Shown in pieces: positions 18,756 to 26,203 of a DNA stretch of 36,792 nt. The notes beneath the pieces are model-generated. The model ran no database searches, had not been told where the DNA came from, and worked only from the letters and a program-made list of their open reading frames with translations. The translations under genes were made by a program, and so were the position numbers. This DNA is from Alphaproteobacteria bacterium (GTDB lineage: Bacteria > Pseudomonadota > Alphaproteobacteria > UBA11222), in the NCBI GenBank assembly GCA_009693835.1, contig SHWM01000018.1, positions 1 to 36,792 on the forward strand, read 5' to 3'. Numbering within the stretch: position 1 is the stretch's first letter; every line of letters begins with the position of its first letter.

Positions 18756-19658
18756 ATGGATGTAACAAGAATTTGCCTCTTACCGGAACGTGGCGTCATT
18801 GAGGTAGGCGGACCGGAAGCAGACGCATTTTTGCAGGGGCTGCTCACCAATGACATGGACAGGGCGGACCCGGCCCATGTGGTTTATGCCGCATTGCTGA
18901 CGCCTCAGGGGAAATATCTGTTCGATTTTTTTGTTTTGCGGCGCGGTGATACCTGTCTGCTTGACTGCGAGGTGGCGCGGCTGGCGGAATTGAGCAAGCG
19001 GCTGAATTTTTACCGGCTCCGCGCCAAGGTCACCGTTCGCGACGCCAGTCCGGATTTCAGGGTGGCGGCGGCGATTGGGCAGGAGGGGTTGGAGCGGCTG
19101 GCCCTGCCCTCAATTGCCGGGTCGGCGAAGATAATCAATGACGCCATTGCCTATACGGACCCCCGCCATGCAGCCATGGGGGCGCGGCTGCTGCTTCCAC
19201 ACGACAATATGGGCGCATACGAAATTACATCCCCGGATGGATATCACCAGTTGCGCATTTCGCTGGGGATCGCCGAGGGCGCCGCCGATATCGCCATTGA
19301 AAAATATTTTCTTCTGGAAGCCAATTTCGAAGAGCTGAACGGCGTCGATTTCAAAAAGGGCTGCTATGTCGGGCAGGAACTGGTGTCGCGCATGAAACAC
19401 CGCAATGCGGTACGCAAACGTATCCTGCCGGTGCGCATTGAAGGCCCCTGCCCGCCCGCGGGAACTGCGATCCTGGCAGGTGGACGCGAGGTGGGTAGGC
19501 TGCATTCCATTTACGGGGAAAATGCGCTGGCCTATTTGCGGCTGAGCGCCCTCGCGCCGGATGCGCCGGCATTGCAGTGTGGCGCAGCAAAGCTTGCGCC
19601 ACGGGTGCCGGATTGGCTGACGCTTTCCTTGCCGGAGACCGAAGATGAACAAGACTAG
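18756..19658 (+). CDS. ygfZ: YgfZ/GcvT family folate-binding protein (Fe-S cluster repair)
   Basis: 300 aa. YgfZ/IBA57 proteins bind tetrahydrofolate and support maturation or repair of certain iron-sulfur enzymes. The hallmark K-G-C-Y-x-G-Q-E is present as KKGCYVGQE (200-208) with Cys203. The N-terminal GPEADAFLQGLLTNDM and LLTPQGKYLFDFFV blocks also match, and the ygfZ-type C-terminal barrel is shorter than in aminomethyltransferases. The ATG at 18756 gives a standard N-terminus. The last 14 bases overlap the start of tag, so the two are translationally linked; the pairing may link cluster repair and DNA alkylation repair, or be incidental. Confidence 0.92.
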   Translation: MDVTRICLLPERGVIEVGGPEADAFLQGLLTNDMDRADPAHVVYAALLTPQGKYLFDFFVLRRGDTCLLDCEVARLAELSKRLNFYRLRAKVTVRDASPDFRVAAAIGQEGLERLALPSIAGSAKIINDAIAYTDPRHAAMGARLLLPHDNMGAYEITSPDGYHQLRISLGIAEGAADIAIEKYFLLEANFEELNGVDFKKGCYVGQELVSRMKHRNAVRKRILPVRIEGPCPPAGTAILAGGREVGRLHSIYGENALAYLRLSALAPDAPALQCGAAKLAPRVPDWLTLSLPETEDEQD

Positions 19659-20229
19659 ATGCCCATGGCCGGCGGATGATCCGCTCTACATTGCCTATCA
19701 TGATGAGGAATGGGGCGTCCCGGAATATGACGACCGGGCATTGTATGAAAAACTGATTCTTGATGGTTTTCAGGCCGGGCTTTCCTGGATCACGATCTTG
19801 CGCAAGCGTGAAAATTTTCGCGCCGCCTTTGATCAGTTCGACCCCCCGCATATCTCCCGCTATGACGAGAAAAAAATTCAGGCGCTGTTAATGGATGCAG
19901 GCATTATCCGGCACCGTGGCAAGATCGAAGCGACGATCTCCGGCGCTCAGGCCTATCTGACGGTCATGGAGCAGGAAGGTTTCTCAAAATATCTGTGGAA
20001 TTTCGTGGATGGCAGGCCCATTCAGAACAACCTGCAAAGGATGGGGGACGCCCCGGCCCAGACGCCATTAAGCCTGACGATTTCAAAAGATCTGAAACAG
20101 AGGGGTTTCAAATTTTGCGGCCCGACCATCGTCTACGCCTTTATGCAGGCAGTGGGCATGGTCAATGACCATATGGCCGATTGCTTCCGCCATGGGGAAT
20201 GCGCAAAACTCGCGAAGAAAAAGGGTTAG
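19645..20229 (+). CDS. tag: DNA-3-methyladenine glycosylase I
   Basis: 194 aa. Tag removes 3-methyladenine from DNA in base excision repair. The structural zinc ligands are visible: Cys6 (RCPW), His19 (YHDEEWG) and the late His and Cys in VNDHMADCFRH. The substrate pocket block LILDGFQAGLSWITILRKRENF has Asp where the E. coli protein has Glu38, a variant I believe is common in alphaproteobacteria. The start overlaps the ygfZ end. Its TAG stop (20227-20229) overlaps by two bases the original TAA stop of the convergent motA reading frame. Confidence 0.95.
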   Translation: MNKTRCPWPADDPLYIAYHDEEWGVPEYDDRALYEKLILDGFQAGLSWITILRKRENFRAAFDQFDPPHISRYDEKKIQALLMDAGIIRHRGKIEATISGAQAYLTVMEQEGFSKYLWNFVDGRPIQNNLQRMGDAPAQTPLSLTISKDLKQRGFKFCGPTIVYAFMQAVGMVNDHMADCFRHGECAKLAKKKG

Positions 20230-20345
20230 GCGGTAACCTCCGGCGGAATTTCGCCCAGCGCGGTTTCCAGTTCAAGGAAATTAGGCTGCATATAGCTGGG
20301 CACCCGGCCGCGGCCGATTTCCACAGAAACCTGCGGCGCATTGCC
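20226..20345 (-). pseudogene. motA: Detached in-frame C-terminal tail of motA
   Basis: Thirty-nine codons in the same frame as motA follow the amber codon and end at TAA (20228-20226). They read GNAPQVSVEIGRGRVPSYM, then QPNFLELETALGEIPPEVTA. This is the standard MotA C-terminus, giving a full length of 291 residues counting the stop position, which is normal for the family. There is no frameshift, deletion or other stop, so the change is a single codon and must be recent, suppressed, or artefactual. Confidence 0.85.
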
Positions 20346-21101
20346 CTACAGATGCGCCACCAGGATATCCCGGATAATGCAGTAAAACTGAAAGTCTTCA
20401 TCCTCTATCGCTTTGAGGCGGACCCCAAACGGGCCAAAAAAACCGTAGGCCAGAAACACCCCTAGGAACGTGCCGGTCAACGCTCCGCCGATCATTTCAC
20501 CCAGTATTTCCACCGGCGCGCTGATGCTGGCCATCGTCTTGATCACACCCAGCACCGCCGCGACGATCCCCAGCGCCGGCAAACCGTCCGCAAGCGTCTG
20601 TGCCGCATGCGAGGGGCCAAGCGCTTCGTGATGGTGTTTTTCAAGCTGTTTTTCCAGCATGTCTTCAACCTGGTGGGGATCATCCAAATTCATGGAGATC
20701 ATGCGCAGCGTGTCGCAGATCATCTCAATGGCGAAATGGTCTTCCAGGATTTTGTGATAATGGGTGAAGATAGCGCTTTCTTCCGGATTTTCGATATGCG
20801 ATTCCATAACCATCGCGCCCTTCGTTTTCAGGGTCTTGCTCAATAAAAACATCAGGCACAGCAGATCACGATAATCATCTGTGCCCCATTTCGGACCTTT
20901 GAAGATTTTGCCGAAGCCGCCCAGCGTCTTCTTGACCATAACCATATCATTGCCAATCAGAAACGCCCCTACGCCCGCGCCCATAATGGTCATCAATTCG
21001 AGGGGGGCATGGTGGATGATGGGAAGGATATTGCCGCCGGATAATATATACCCGCCGAATACCATGACAAAAACGCAAACTATTCCGCCTAGGGCGAGCA
21101 T
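20346..21101 (-). CDS. motA: Flagellar motor stator protein MotA, truncated by in-frame TAG
   Basis: 251 codons as read to the first stop. MotA forms the proton-conducting stator ring with MotB. The N-terminus MLALGGIVCVFVMVFGGYILSGG, the cytoplasmic loop, and transmembrane helices 3 and 4 (LADGLPALGIVAAVLGVIKTM, GALTGTFLGVFLAYGFFGP) match the family over the entire length. The frame stops at TAG (20348-20346) directly after AHL, where homologues continue with His or Gln and then GNAPQVSVE. The same frame continues past the stop for 39 codons with clear MotA sequence (see 20226-20345). All four membrane helices are upstream of the stop, so partial function is conceivable. No motB is nearby. 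An amber mutation, readthrough, or a base-call error are all possible. Confidence 0.9.
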   Translation of the reverse strand: MLALGGIVCVFVMVFGGYILSGGNILPIIHHAPLELMTIMGAGVGAFLIGNDMVMVKKTLGGFGKIFKGPKWGTDDYRDLLCLMFLLSKTLKTKGAMVMESHIENPEESAIFTHYHKILEDHFAIEMICDTLRMISMNLDDPHQVEDMLEKQLEKHHHEALGPSHAAQTLADGLPALGIVAAVLGVIKTMASISAPVEILGEMIGGALTGTFLGVFLAYGFFGPFGVRLKAIEDEDFQFYCIIRDILVAHL

Positions 21102-21291
21102 GTATCACCACCAACCAAAATTGCTGAAGGATCGGGCTGAGGCCGGACCCCGAAGCGCCTATGGTTAGGCGGAATAAGCTAATATTCGGCTAATATGGCG
21201 TACTGCCCGGGACAGGCGCCCGGGTGATTCGGACGCAAATCCCGCCGACCTCCCGGACAAATTGTATTATATATCAGCTAGATAGATATTT

Positions 21292-22146
21292 TCAGGTTTT
21301 CATCAGGTCGCGGAAAACCTTTGTCATGCCATCGGCAATACGGCCCGCCCCCTGGCCGCGCTCGCGTCCCGCCATCAGGCCGCCATCCACGGCAATGGCC
21401 TGACCGCTGACAAAAGTTGAATCGTCGCTGGCCAGGAACAATGCCATTTTGGCAATGTCCGACGGCAGGCCGGCGCGCCGTATCGGCTGAAAATCCACTA
21501 GCACCTCTTCCATTTTCTTGGCGCTTTCATCCGCCAGCTGGCTTGGCAGGCCAAGGCCGCGCCCAAATATTGACGTGGCGATGCCCCCCGGACAAATCGC
21601 ATTCACGCGGATATTATATTTGCCCAGTTCCAGCGCGACGCTTTTGGAGAGCTGGATCACCGCCGCCTTGCACGCGCTGTAGATATGCGGGCCGAAACCG
21701 CCGCTTAATCCCGCGACGCTGGCGGTGCTGATGATGCTGCCAGACTTTTGCGCCTTCATCACGGGCGCCGCATACTTCATGCCCAGCACCACGCCCTTGA
21801 CCAGCACGTCAATCGCCTTGTCAAAGCCCGCCATGTCGATAGACTGGATTTCACCGGAGACACCGCCCATACCCGCATTGTTGAATATGCAATCCAGGCG
21901 GCCATATTTTTTTACCGCCAGATCGACCGCGCCCTTGACATGCGCTTCGACCGCAACATCGGTGTGGTGGTAGGCGAGATCGGGACCAAAGTCCCTTTCC
22001 ATCTGTGTGCCCTTTTCGTCCAAAATATCGGCGACGACGACCTTCGCGCCCTCCGCCAGAAAAAGCTCTACCGTACCGCGCCCCATACCGCTGGTGCCGC
22101 CGGTTATCAACGCCACCTTGCCTTGCAATCTGCCGCTCATCGCCAT
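21292..22146 (-). CDS. SDR family oxidoreductase
   Basis: 284 aa from the ATG at 22146. A second ATG at 22140 is better spaced from AAGGGAG and would give 282 aa. Classical SDR: TGGTSGMG cofactor loop near residue 15, FNNAGMGG, ISTASVAG with the catalytic serine, and YSACK. SGQAIAVDGGLM near the C-terminus is typical. All catalytic residues are present, so it is an active NAD(P)-dependent alcohol/ketone oxidoreductase of unknown substrate. The last 30 residues extend beyond the usual end. A 26-bp perfect inverted repeat begins eight bases upstream of the start. It stands at the edge of a catabolic cluster. Confidence 0.9.
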   Translation of the reverse strand: MAMSGRLQGKVALITGGTSGMGRGTVELFLAEGAKVVVADILDEKGTQMERDFGPDLAYHHTDVAVEAHVKGAVDLAVKKYGRLDCIFNNAGMGGVSGEIQSIDMAGFDKAIDVLVKGVVLGMKYAAPVMKAQKSGSIISTASVAGLSGGFGPHIYSACKAAVIQLSKSVALELGKYNIRVNAICPGGIATSIFGRGLGLPSQLADESAKKMEEVLVDFQPIRRAGLPSDIAKMALFLASDDSTFVSGQAIAVDGGLMAGRERGQGAGRIADGMTKVFRDLMKT

Positions 22147-22153
22147 TCTCCCT

Positions 22154-22227
22154 TAGTGTGGTGGATTTGAAGTTCCCGCCAGTATAGCCCCTAAGCGTGG
22201 TGCGGGAACTTCAAATCCACCACACTA
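22154..22227. repeat. Palindromic element A of the array
   Basis: A perfect 26-bp inverted repeat: the left arm starts TAGTGTGGTGGATTTGAAG and ends TTCCCGC at 22179, the right arm is 22202-22227, with a 22-base loop. The perfect match over 26 bp suggests it is the youngest or most constrained copy. Confidence 0.9.
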
Positions 22228-22242
22228 TAATGTTAGACTTGC

Positions 22243-22316
22243 TAGCGCCGCGTTTCCAAAGTTCGCAAAATTATTCGGCAAGTCCTAATGCGAACTTTGG
22301 AAAACGAACGGCATTA
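22243..22316. repeat. Palindromic element B of the array
   Basis: TTTCCAAAGTTCGCA (22253-22267) and TGCGAACTTTGGAAA (22289-22303) form a perfect 15-bp stem. Flanks TAGCGCCGCG and CGAACGGCATTA extend it imperfectly. The loop is 21 bases. Confidence 0.85.
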
Positions 22317-22391
22317 GTAGAGTGGATTTGACATTCGCATCCCCTCTGCCACATGCTCAGGACGCGAATGTCAAATCCATAAAGACCACTA
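22315..22391. repeat. Palindromic element C of the array
   Basis: TGGATTTGACATTCGC (22323-22338) and GCGAATGTCAAATCCA (22364-22379) form a perfect 16-bp stem with a 25-base loop. The ends TAGTAGAG and GACCACTA pair only partly. It abuts element B. Confidence 0.85.
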
Positions 22392-22406
22392 GAAACTCAT
22401 ACTTTC

Positions 22407-22481
22407 TAGTGGTCCTTATGATTCCAACATTCGCAACAAAGTGCGCAGAAACGGGATACGAATGTTAGAATCAGACCACTA
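22407..22481. repeat. Palindromic element D of the array
   Basis: TAGTGGTC and GACCACTA are the ends; GATTCCAACATTCG (22420-22433) and CGAATGTTAGAATC (22459-22472) the inner arms, with one wobble. Its left end also pairs with the right end of element C: GACCACTAGAAA (22384-22395) with TTTCTAGTGGTC (22403-22414), so two alternative hairpins compete. Confidence 0.85.
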
Positions 22482-22494
22482 GCGTATTTTGATT

Positions 22495-22503
22495 TGTGAT
22501 AAT
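22495..22503 (+). promoter_or_regulatory. Possible extended -10 promoter before the DUF1491 gene
   Basis: TGTGATAAT fits an extended -10 (TGn plus GATAAT), 48 bases before the GTG start. The -35 region would fall in the end of palindromic element D and shows no good match. Weak support. Confidence 0.25.
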
Positions 22504-22550
22504 CTACCATCTGCGACTGCGGGTAAGAGAGAATAAAGGCCGCCAGTGAA

Positions 22551-22895
22551 GTGGAATATGACGAACCGGTACTGACAACCGCTATATGGGTGAGCGCCCA
22601 TATCCGGCGCTGTATGTCGGCGGGGATTCCCGCGATGCTGGTGCGCAGGGGGGACGACAAGGCCGGAACGGTGCTGATCAAATGGAACCGCTTTGCGGAA
22701 GGCTGTCAGGTTCTGACGCCATCCCGCAATACGCAGGGACGGCGCGTCTGGATCGCGCGCCCAGGCGCGGCACCTTCGCCCGAGGAGGACACCGACGCCT
22801 ATATCGCGCGCCAGATAAAACGCGACCCGGATCTCTGGGTGCTGGAAATTGAAGACCTGCAGGGCCGCTATGAACTGGGCGAGCCCATCAACTGA
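22551..22895 (+). CDS. DUF1491 family protein
   Basis: 114 aa of unknown function, found mainly in alphaproteobacteria. The start is a GTG at 22551. TTAIWVSAHIRRCMSAGIPA, then VRRGDDKAGTVLIKWNR, and the strongly conserved end DTDAYIARQIKRDPDLWVLEIEDLQGR are the family hallmarks. It is compact and soluble with no signal peptide or membrane segment. It ends ten bases before the start of an SDR gene on the same strand, so the two may be co-transcribed. The palindrome array lies directly upstream. Confidence 0.88.
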   Translation: MEYDEPVLTTAIWVSAHIRRCMSAGIPAMLVRRGDDKAGTVLIKWNRFAEGCQVLTPSRNTQGRRVWIARPGAAPSPEEDTDAYIARQIKRDPDLWVLEIEDLQGRYELGEPIN

Positions 22896-22905
22896 GGAAA
22901 CAAAA

Positions 22906-23724
22906 ATGGATTTACATCTTTCCGGAAAAACCGCCCTCGTCACCGGCAGCAGCCGCGGCACCGGCGAAGGCATCGCCAAGGTGCTGGCGAGAGAGGGCGC
23001 AACCGTGATCGTCCATGGCATGAAACCCGGCAATGGCGTGGACGATGCGGACCGGGTGGCGGATGAGATCGCCAAAAGCGGCGGCAAGGCGTTTGCCGTC
23101 ATTGGCGATCTGACCACGGATCAGGGCGCGGAGCAGGCGGCGAAAGCCGCGCTGTCCGCCGTCAAGAATATCGACATCCTGATCAATAATTATGGCACGG
23201 CCGAACGCGGCTTCTGGCTGGATGCGGAAACCGGGGCTGATGCGTGGATTTCCGTCTATCAGAAAAATGTGCTGTCGGCGGCGCGCATGATCCGCCTGCT
23301 GGTGCCGCAGATGAAGGCGCTGGGCTGGGGCCGCATCGTGCAGATCGGCACCATCGGATCGAGCCAGCCCAATGCGCGGATGCCGCATTATTATGCGTCC
23401 AAGGGCGCGCTGGCCAATCTGACGGTCAGCCTGATGCTGGAACTGTCCGATAGCGGCATCACGGTCAACACGATCAGCCCCGGCCTGATAAAAACCCGCG
23501 AGGTAGAGGAAATGTACCGCGCCCGGGCACAGAAACTGGGCTGGGGCGACGATTGGGATGTAATCGAGCGTCACATCATGGAGGAATTCAGCAATTCCTC
23601 GGGCCGCATTGCGCGCACCGAAGAGGTCGGCGATCTGGTCGCCTTCATTGCCAGCACCCGCTCGCACATGATCAACGGCATGAATATCCGCATCGATGGC
23701 GGCGGCATGCGGATCGTGAACTAG
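22906..23724 (+). CDS. SDR family oxidoreductase
   Basis: 272 aa. The ATG at 22906 follows GAGG by eight bases and gives a standard SDR N-terminus (MDLHLSGKTALVTGSSRGTG). Features are TGSSRGTG, INNYG in place of NNAG, IGTIGSS with the catalytic serine, and YYASKG. The substrate loop is long (about residues 195-235, rich in charged residues), and the end INGMNIRIDGGG is typical. Active site complete. Its TAG stop and the convergent crotonase's TAG stop overlap in the palindrome CTAG at 23721-23724. Substrate unknown. Confidence 0.9.
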   Translation: MDLHLSGKTALVTGSSRGTGEGIAKVLAREGATVIVHGMKPGNGVDDADRVADEIAKSGGKAFAVIGDLTTDQGAEQAAKAALSAVKNIDILINNYGTAERGFWLDAETGADAWISVYQKNVLSAARMIRLLVPQMKALGWGRIVQIGTIGSSQPNARMPHYYASKGALANLTVSLMLELSDSGITVNTISPGLIKTREVEEMYRARAQKLGWGDDWDVIERHIMEEFSNSSGRIARTEEVGDLVAFIASTRSHMINGMNIRIDGGGMRIVN

Positions 23725-24467
23725 ACTTTCTGTTTCCGGCTGAAATTGGCGATGCGTTCGGCCATGTCCGGGGCGACGCCCGGGCCTGACTCGCGCTCAT
23801 AGACCAGACCCGCCGCCAGATCCATCTGCTGGCTTTTCTGATAAAGCAGCTTGTTGCCGCGCGCCGAATGCCAGCTATTGGCGACGATGCCGCGCGCAAA
23901 ATCCATCACATAGGCGTCAAATTCGGCGTCGGGCACGCAGGCATTGGCAAGGCCGATCCGCATCGCCTCATCGCCCGGAATGATGCGGCCGGTAAATGAA
24001 ATTTCCTTGGCCTTGAGCAGACCAACACGGCGCGGCAGCCGCTGGGTCAGGCCCCAGGAGGGCACCATGCCGAATTTTCCGTGCGTGTCGCAGAAACGCG
24101 CGGTGTCCGACGCGATCAGCATATCGCAGCCGAGCATCAGTTCAAGGGCCCCGGTAAAGCAGTTGCCGCGCACCGCGCAGATGGTGGGCTGCGGCAGCGC
24201 CTCCAGCGCCTCGACAGTCAGCGCCTGAAAATGCCGTGAGGGCGGGCGATCGCGCGCCGCGATCGCGCGCAGATCATTGCCCGCGGAAAAGCTTTTGCCC
24301 GCGCCGGTGAGGATGACGCAGCCAACGCCATCTGTATTGGCGGCAATGGCGTCCACATGGGCGCGCAACTCGACAAATAGCGCCGGATTCATGGCGTTCA
24401 ACTGCTCGGGACGGTTCAGGGTCAGAACCGCAATACCATCCGTGTCCTCGCGTAATACCAGCGTCAT
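23721..24467 (-). CDS. Enoyl-CoA hydratase/isomerase (crotonase) family protein
   Basis: 248 aa. Crotonase fold enzymes act on acyl-CoA thioesters. The oxyanion-hole blocks FSAGNDLRAIAAR and RGNCFTGALELMLGCD are clear. The first catalytic Glu equivalent (Glu144 of rat hydratase) is present in ALELM, but the second (Glu164) is replaced: ARFCDTHGKFGMVPSWGLTQRLPR has His at that place. This suggests isomerase or another crotonase reaction rather than simple hydration. The ATG at 24467 is preceded by GGGGAGG. It is divergent from the following SDR gene, with a shared 99-base promoter region. Confidence 0.9.
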   Translation of the reverse strand: MTLVLREDTDGIAVLTLNRPEQLNAMNPALFVELRAHVDAIAANTDGVGCVILTGAGKSFSAGNDLRAIAARDRPPSRHFQALTVEALEALPQPTICAVRGNCFTGALELMLGCDMLIASDTARFCDTHGKFGMVPSWGLTQRLPRRVGLLKAKEISFTGRIIPGDEAMRIGLANACVPDAEFDAYVMDFARGIVANSWHSARGNKLLYQKSQQMDLAAGLVYERESGPGVAPDMAERIANFSRKQKV

Positions 24468-24566
24468 GCGGGCCTCCCCTCGACTTCTATGCCATCTAGT
24501 GCTTGTGTCCGGGCAAGCCTAATGCTTTTCTATCCGGGAGAAAACATAACAATTCAGGGAGCGGCC

Positions 24567-25355
24567 ATGAACCGGGTGGATGGAAAAGTAGCTATCGTCA
24601 GCGGCGGCGCGCGCGGCATAGGCGGTGAAAGTGCGCGCAGGCTGGCCGAGCATGGGGCAAAGGTCGTTATCGGCGACGTACTGGAGGCCGATGGGGCCGC
24701 CACCGTGCAGGCCATCCGCGACGCGGGCGGCGAGGCCACCTTCGTTCATCTGGATGTCACCAAAGCGGCCGCCTGGGAAAATGCGGTGGCCACGGCGGTA
24801 AAGAATTATGGCGGCGTGGATATTCTGCTCAACAATGCCGGAGCCTATATCGCCAGATCGATCCTGGAAACGACGCAGGAGGATTTCGCGACACTGGTCG
24901 CCGTCAATCTGGAAGGCGTGTTTCTGGGCACTAAAATATGTGCGCCCGAAATGATGCGCCGCGCCCAGAATGCGCCCGTAGGCAGCGCGATTGTCAATAT
25001 TTCCTCCGTCGCAGGAATGGTGGGATCGCGCAACGCGCCCATTTATTCCATGACCAAGGGCGGCGTACGCCTGTTCACCAAATCAACCGCGCTGGAATTT
25101 GCCAAACGGCGGGTGCGGTGCAATTCCGTGCATCCCGGGCTGATCGATACGGCCATGGGCGGCCAGGCGATGAGCCGCCCGGGCAGCCGCCGCAGTGTGG
25201 ATGAAATGCGCACGGCATTCGCGCAGTCCCATCCTATCGGGCGCATCGGCGCGCCGCGCGACATCGCCGCCGCCGTCGTGTTTCTGTCGTCCGACGACGC
25301 CGCCTTTATTACCGGTTCGGAATTCATCGTCGATGGCGGCGTCACTGCACAATAA
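24567..25355 (+). CDS. SDR family oxidoreductase
   Basis: 262 aa from the ATG at 24567, chosen for the upstream CAGGGAG site and standard N-terminus (MNRVDGKVAIVSGGARGIGG). Complete SDR set: SGGARGIG, LLNNAGAY, ISSVAG, YSMTKG; late block ITGSEFIVDGG. It resembles the cyclopentanol or hydroxysteroid dehydrogenase-like SDRs in general pattern, but no substrate can be named. A crotonase gene starts 20 bases after its stop, so the two form an operon. Confidence 0.9.
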   Translation: MNRVDGKVAIVSGGARGIGGESARRLAEHGAKVVIGDVLEADGAATVQAIRDAGGEATFVHLDVTKAAAWENAVATAVKNYGGVDILLNNAGAYIARSILETTQEDFATLVAVNLEGVFLGTKICAPEMMRRAQNAPVGSAIVNISSVAGMVGSRNAPIYSMTKGGVRLFTKSTALEFAKRRVRCNSVHPGLIDTAMGGQAMSRPGSRRSVDEMRTAFAQSHPIGRIGAPRDIAAAVVFLSSDDAAFITGSEFIVDGGVTAQ

Positions 25356-25375
25356 ACTCTTCAGGGAGGCCAAAC

Positions 25376-26200
25376 ATGAGCAGTACATCCCCCGTCACAA
25401 TTTCCAAAAAAGGGCCGGTGACTACCGTAATGATCGATCGGCCGCATGCGCGCAACGCCGTGGACGGCCCGGCCGCGCGCGCGCTGGCGCAGGCGTTTCT
25501 GGATTTCGATGCGGATGATACCGCCTCAGTCGCCATCCTTGCGGGCACCCATGGGACATTTTGCGCCGGGGCCGATCTGAAGGCGGTCGCCGAGGGCGGC
25601 AGCGGCGGTGATTCAAACCCGATCATCAACCCCGAAACCGGGCTGGATTTCAACCGGATGGCGGCAGACGGCCCGATGGGACCATCCCGCATGGTCTTGT
25701 CTAAACCGGTCATTGCGGCCATCTCCGGCCATGCGGTCGCGGGCGGGATGGAACTGGCGCTGTGGTGCGACATGCGGGTGGTCGAGGAAGACGCCATCAT
25801 GGGAATTTTCTGCCGCCGCTGGGGCGTGCCGCTGATCGATGGCGGCACCGTACGCCTGCCGCGCCTGATCGGCCATTCCCGCGCGATGGACCTGATATTA
25901 ACAGGGCGTCCGGTAAATGCGCAGGAAGCGCTGGCGATGGGGTTGGCGAACCGCGTGGTGCCCAAGGGAACCGCGCTGCAGGCCGCTGAAACCATCGCGC
26001 TGGAGATTTCACGCTTTCCGCAAGCCTGCATGCGCCATGACCGCCTATCGTCCTATGAACAGTGGGACCTGCCCTATGATCAGGCGCTGGCGAACGAGTT
26101 TACCCGTGGGCGAAAGGTTTTGTCCTCAGGCGAAACCCGCCAGGGCGCCGCGCGATTTGCCGCAGGCAAGGGCCGTGGCGGGAATTTTTCGGATATTTAA
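25376..26200 (+). CDS. Enoyl-CoA hydratase/isomerase (crotonase) family protein
   Basis: 274 aa. The ATG at 25376 has AGGGAGG seven bases upstream. FCAGADLKAVAEGG and GHAVAGGMELALWCD form the oxyanion hole and carry the first catalytic Glu. The second Glu is not at its usual place: MGIFCRRWGVPLIDGGTVRLPR has Cys-Arg there and an Asp in PLIDGG. I recall this variant as a recurrent crotonase subgroup of unknown reaction. It follows an SDR in the same operon, as expected for oxidation and hydration or cleavage of a ring or branched acyl-CoA. It converges with the BKACE gene, with three bases between stop codons. Confidence 0.9.
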   Translation: MSSTSPVTISKKGPVTTVMIDRPHARNAVDGPAARALAQAFLDFDADDTASVAILAGTHGTFCAGADLKAVAEGGSGGDSNPIINPETGLDFNRMAADGPMGPSRMVLSKPVIAAISGHAVAGGMELALWCDMRVVEEDAIMGIFCRRWGVPLIDGGTVRLPRLIGHSRAMDLILTGRPVNAQEALAMGLANRVVPKGTALQAAETIALEISRFPQACMRHDRLSSYEQWDLPYDQALANEFTRGRKVLSSGETRQGAARFAAGKGRGGNFSDI

Positions 26201-26203
26201 CCG

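Larger units (their letters stand above)
22154..22482. repeat. Tandem array of four related palindromic elements
   Basis: The 404-base gap 22147-22550 is mostly occupied by four head-to-tail palindromes sharing the same design: a TAG[TC] end, an inner arm ending in a GTTCGC- or ATTCGC-like block, a 20-25 base loop, and the reverse complement. Members are at 22154-22227, 22243-22316, 22315-22391 and 22407-22481. They are diverged in sequence from one another. The remaining 22483-22550 holds only a possible promoter. I see no protein gene in the gap. Confidence 0.85.

Noticed and set aside
22154..22482. CRISPR-like repeat array
   Set aside because: The units are palindromes of different sequence with no identical repeat and no regular spacers, and no cas gene is nearby.
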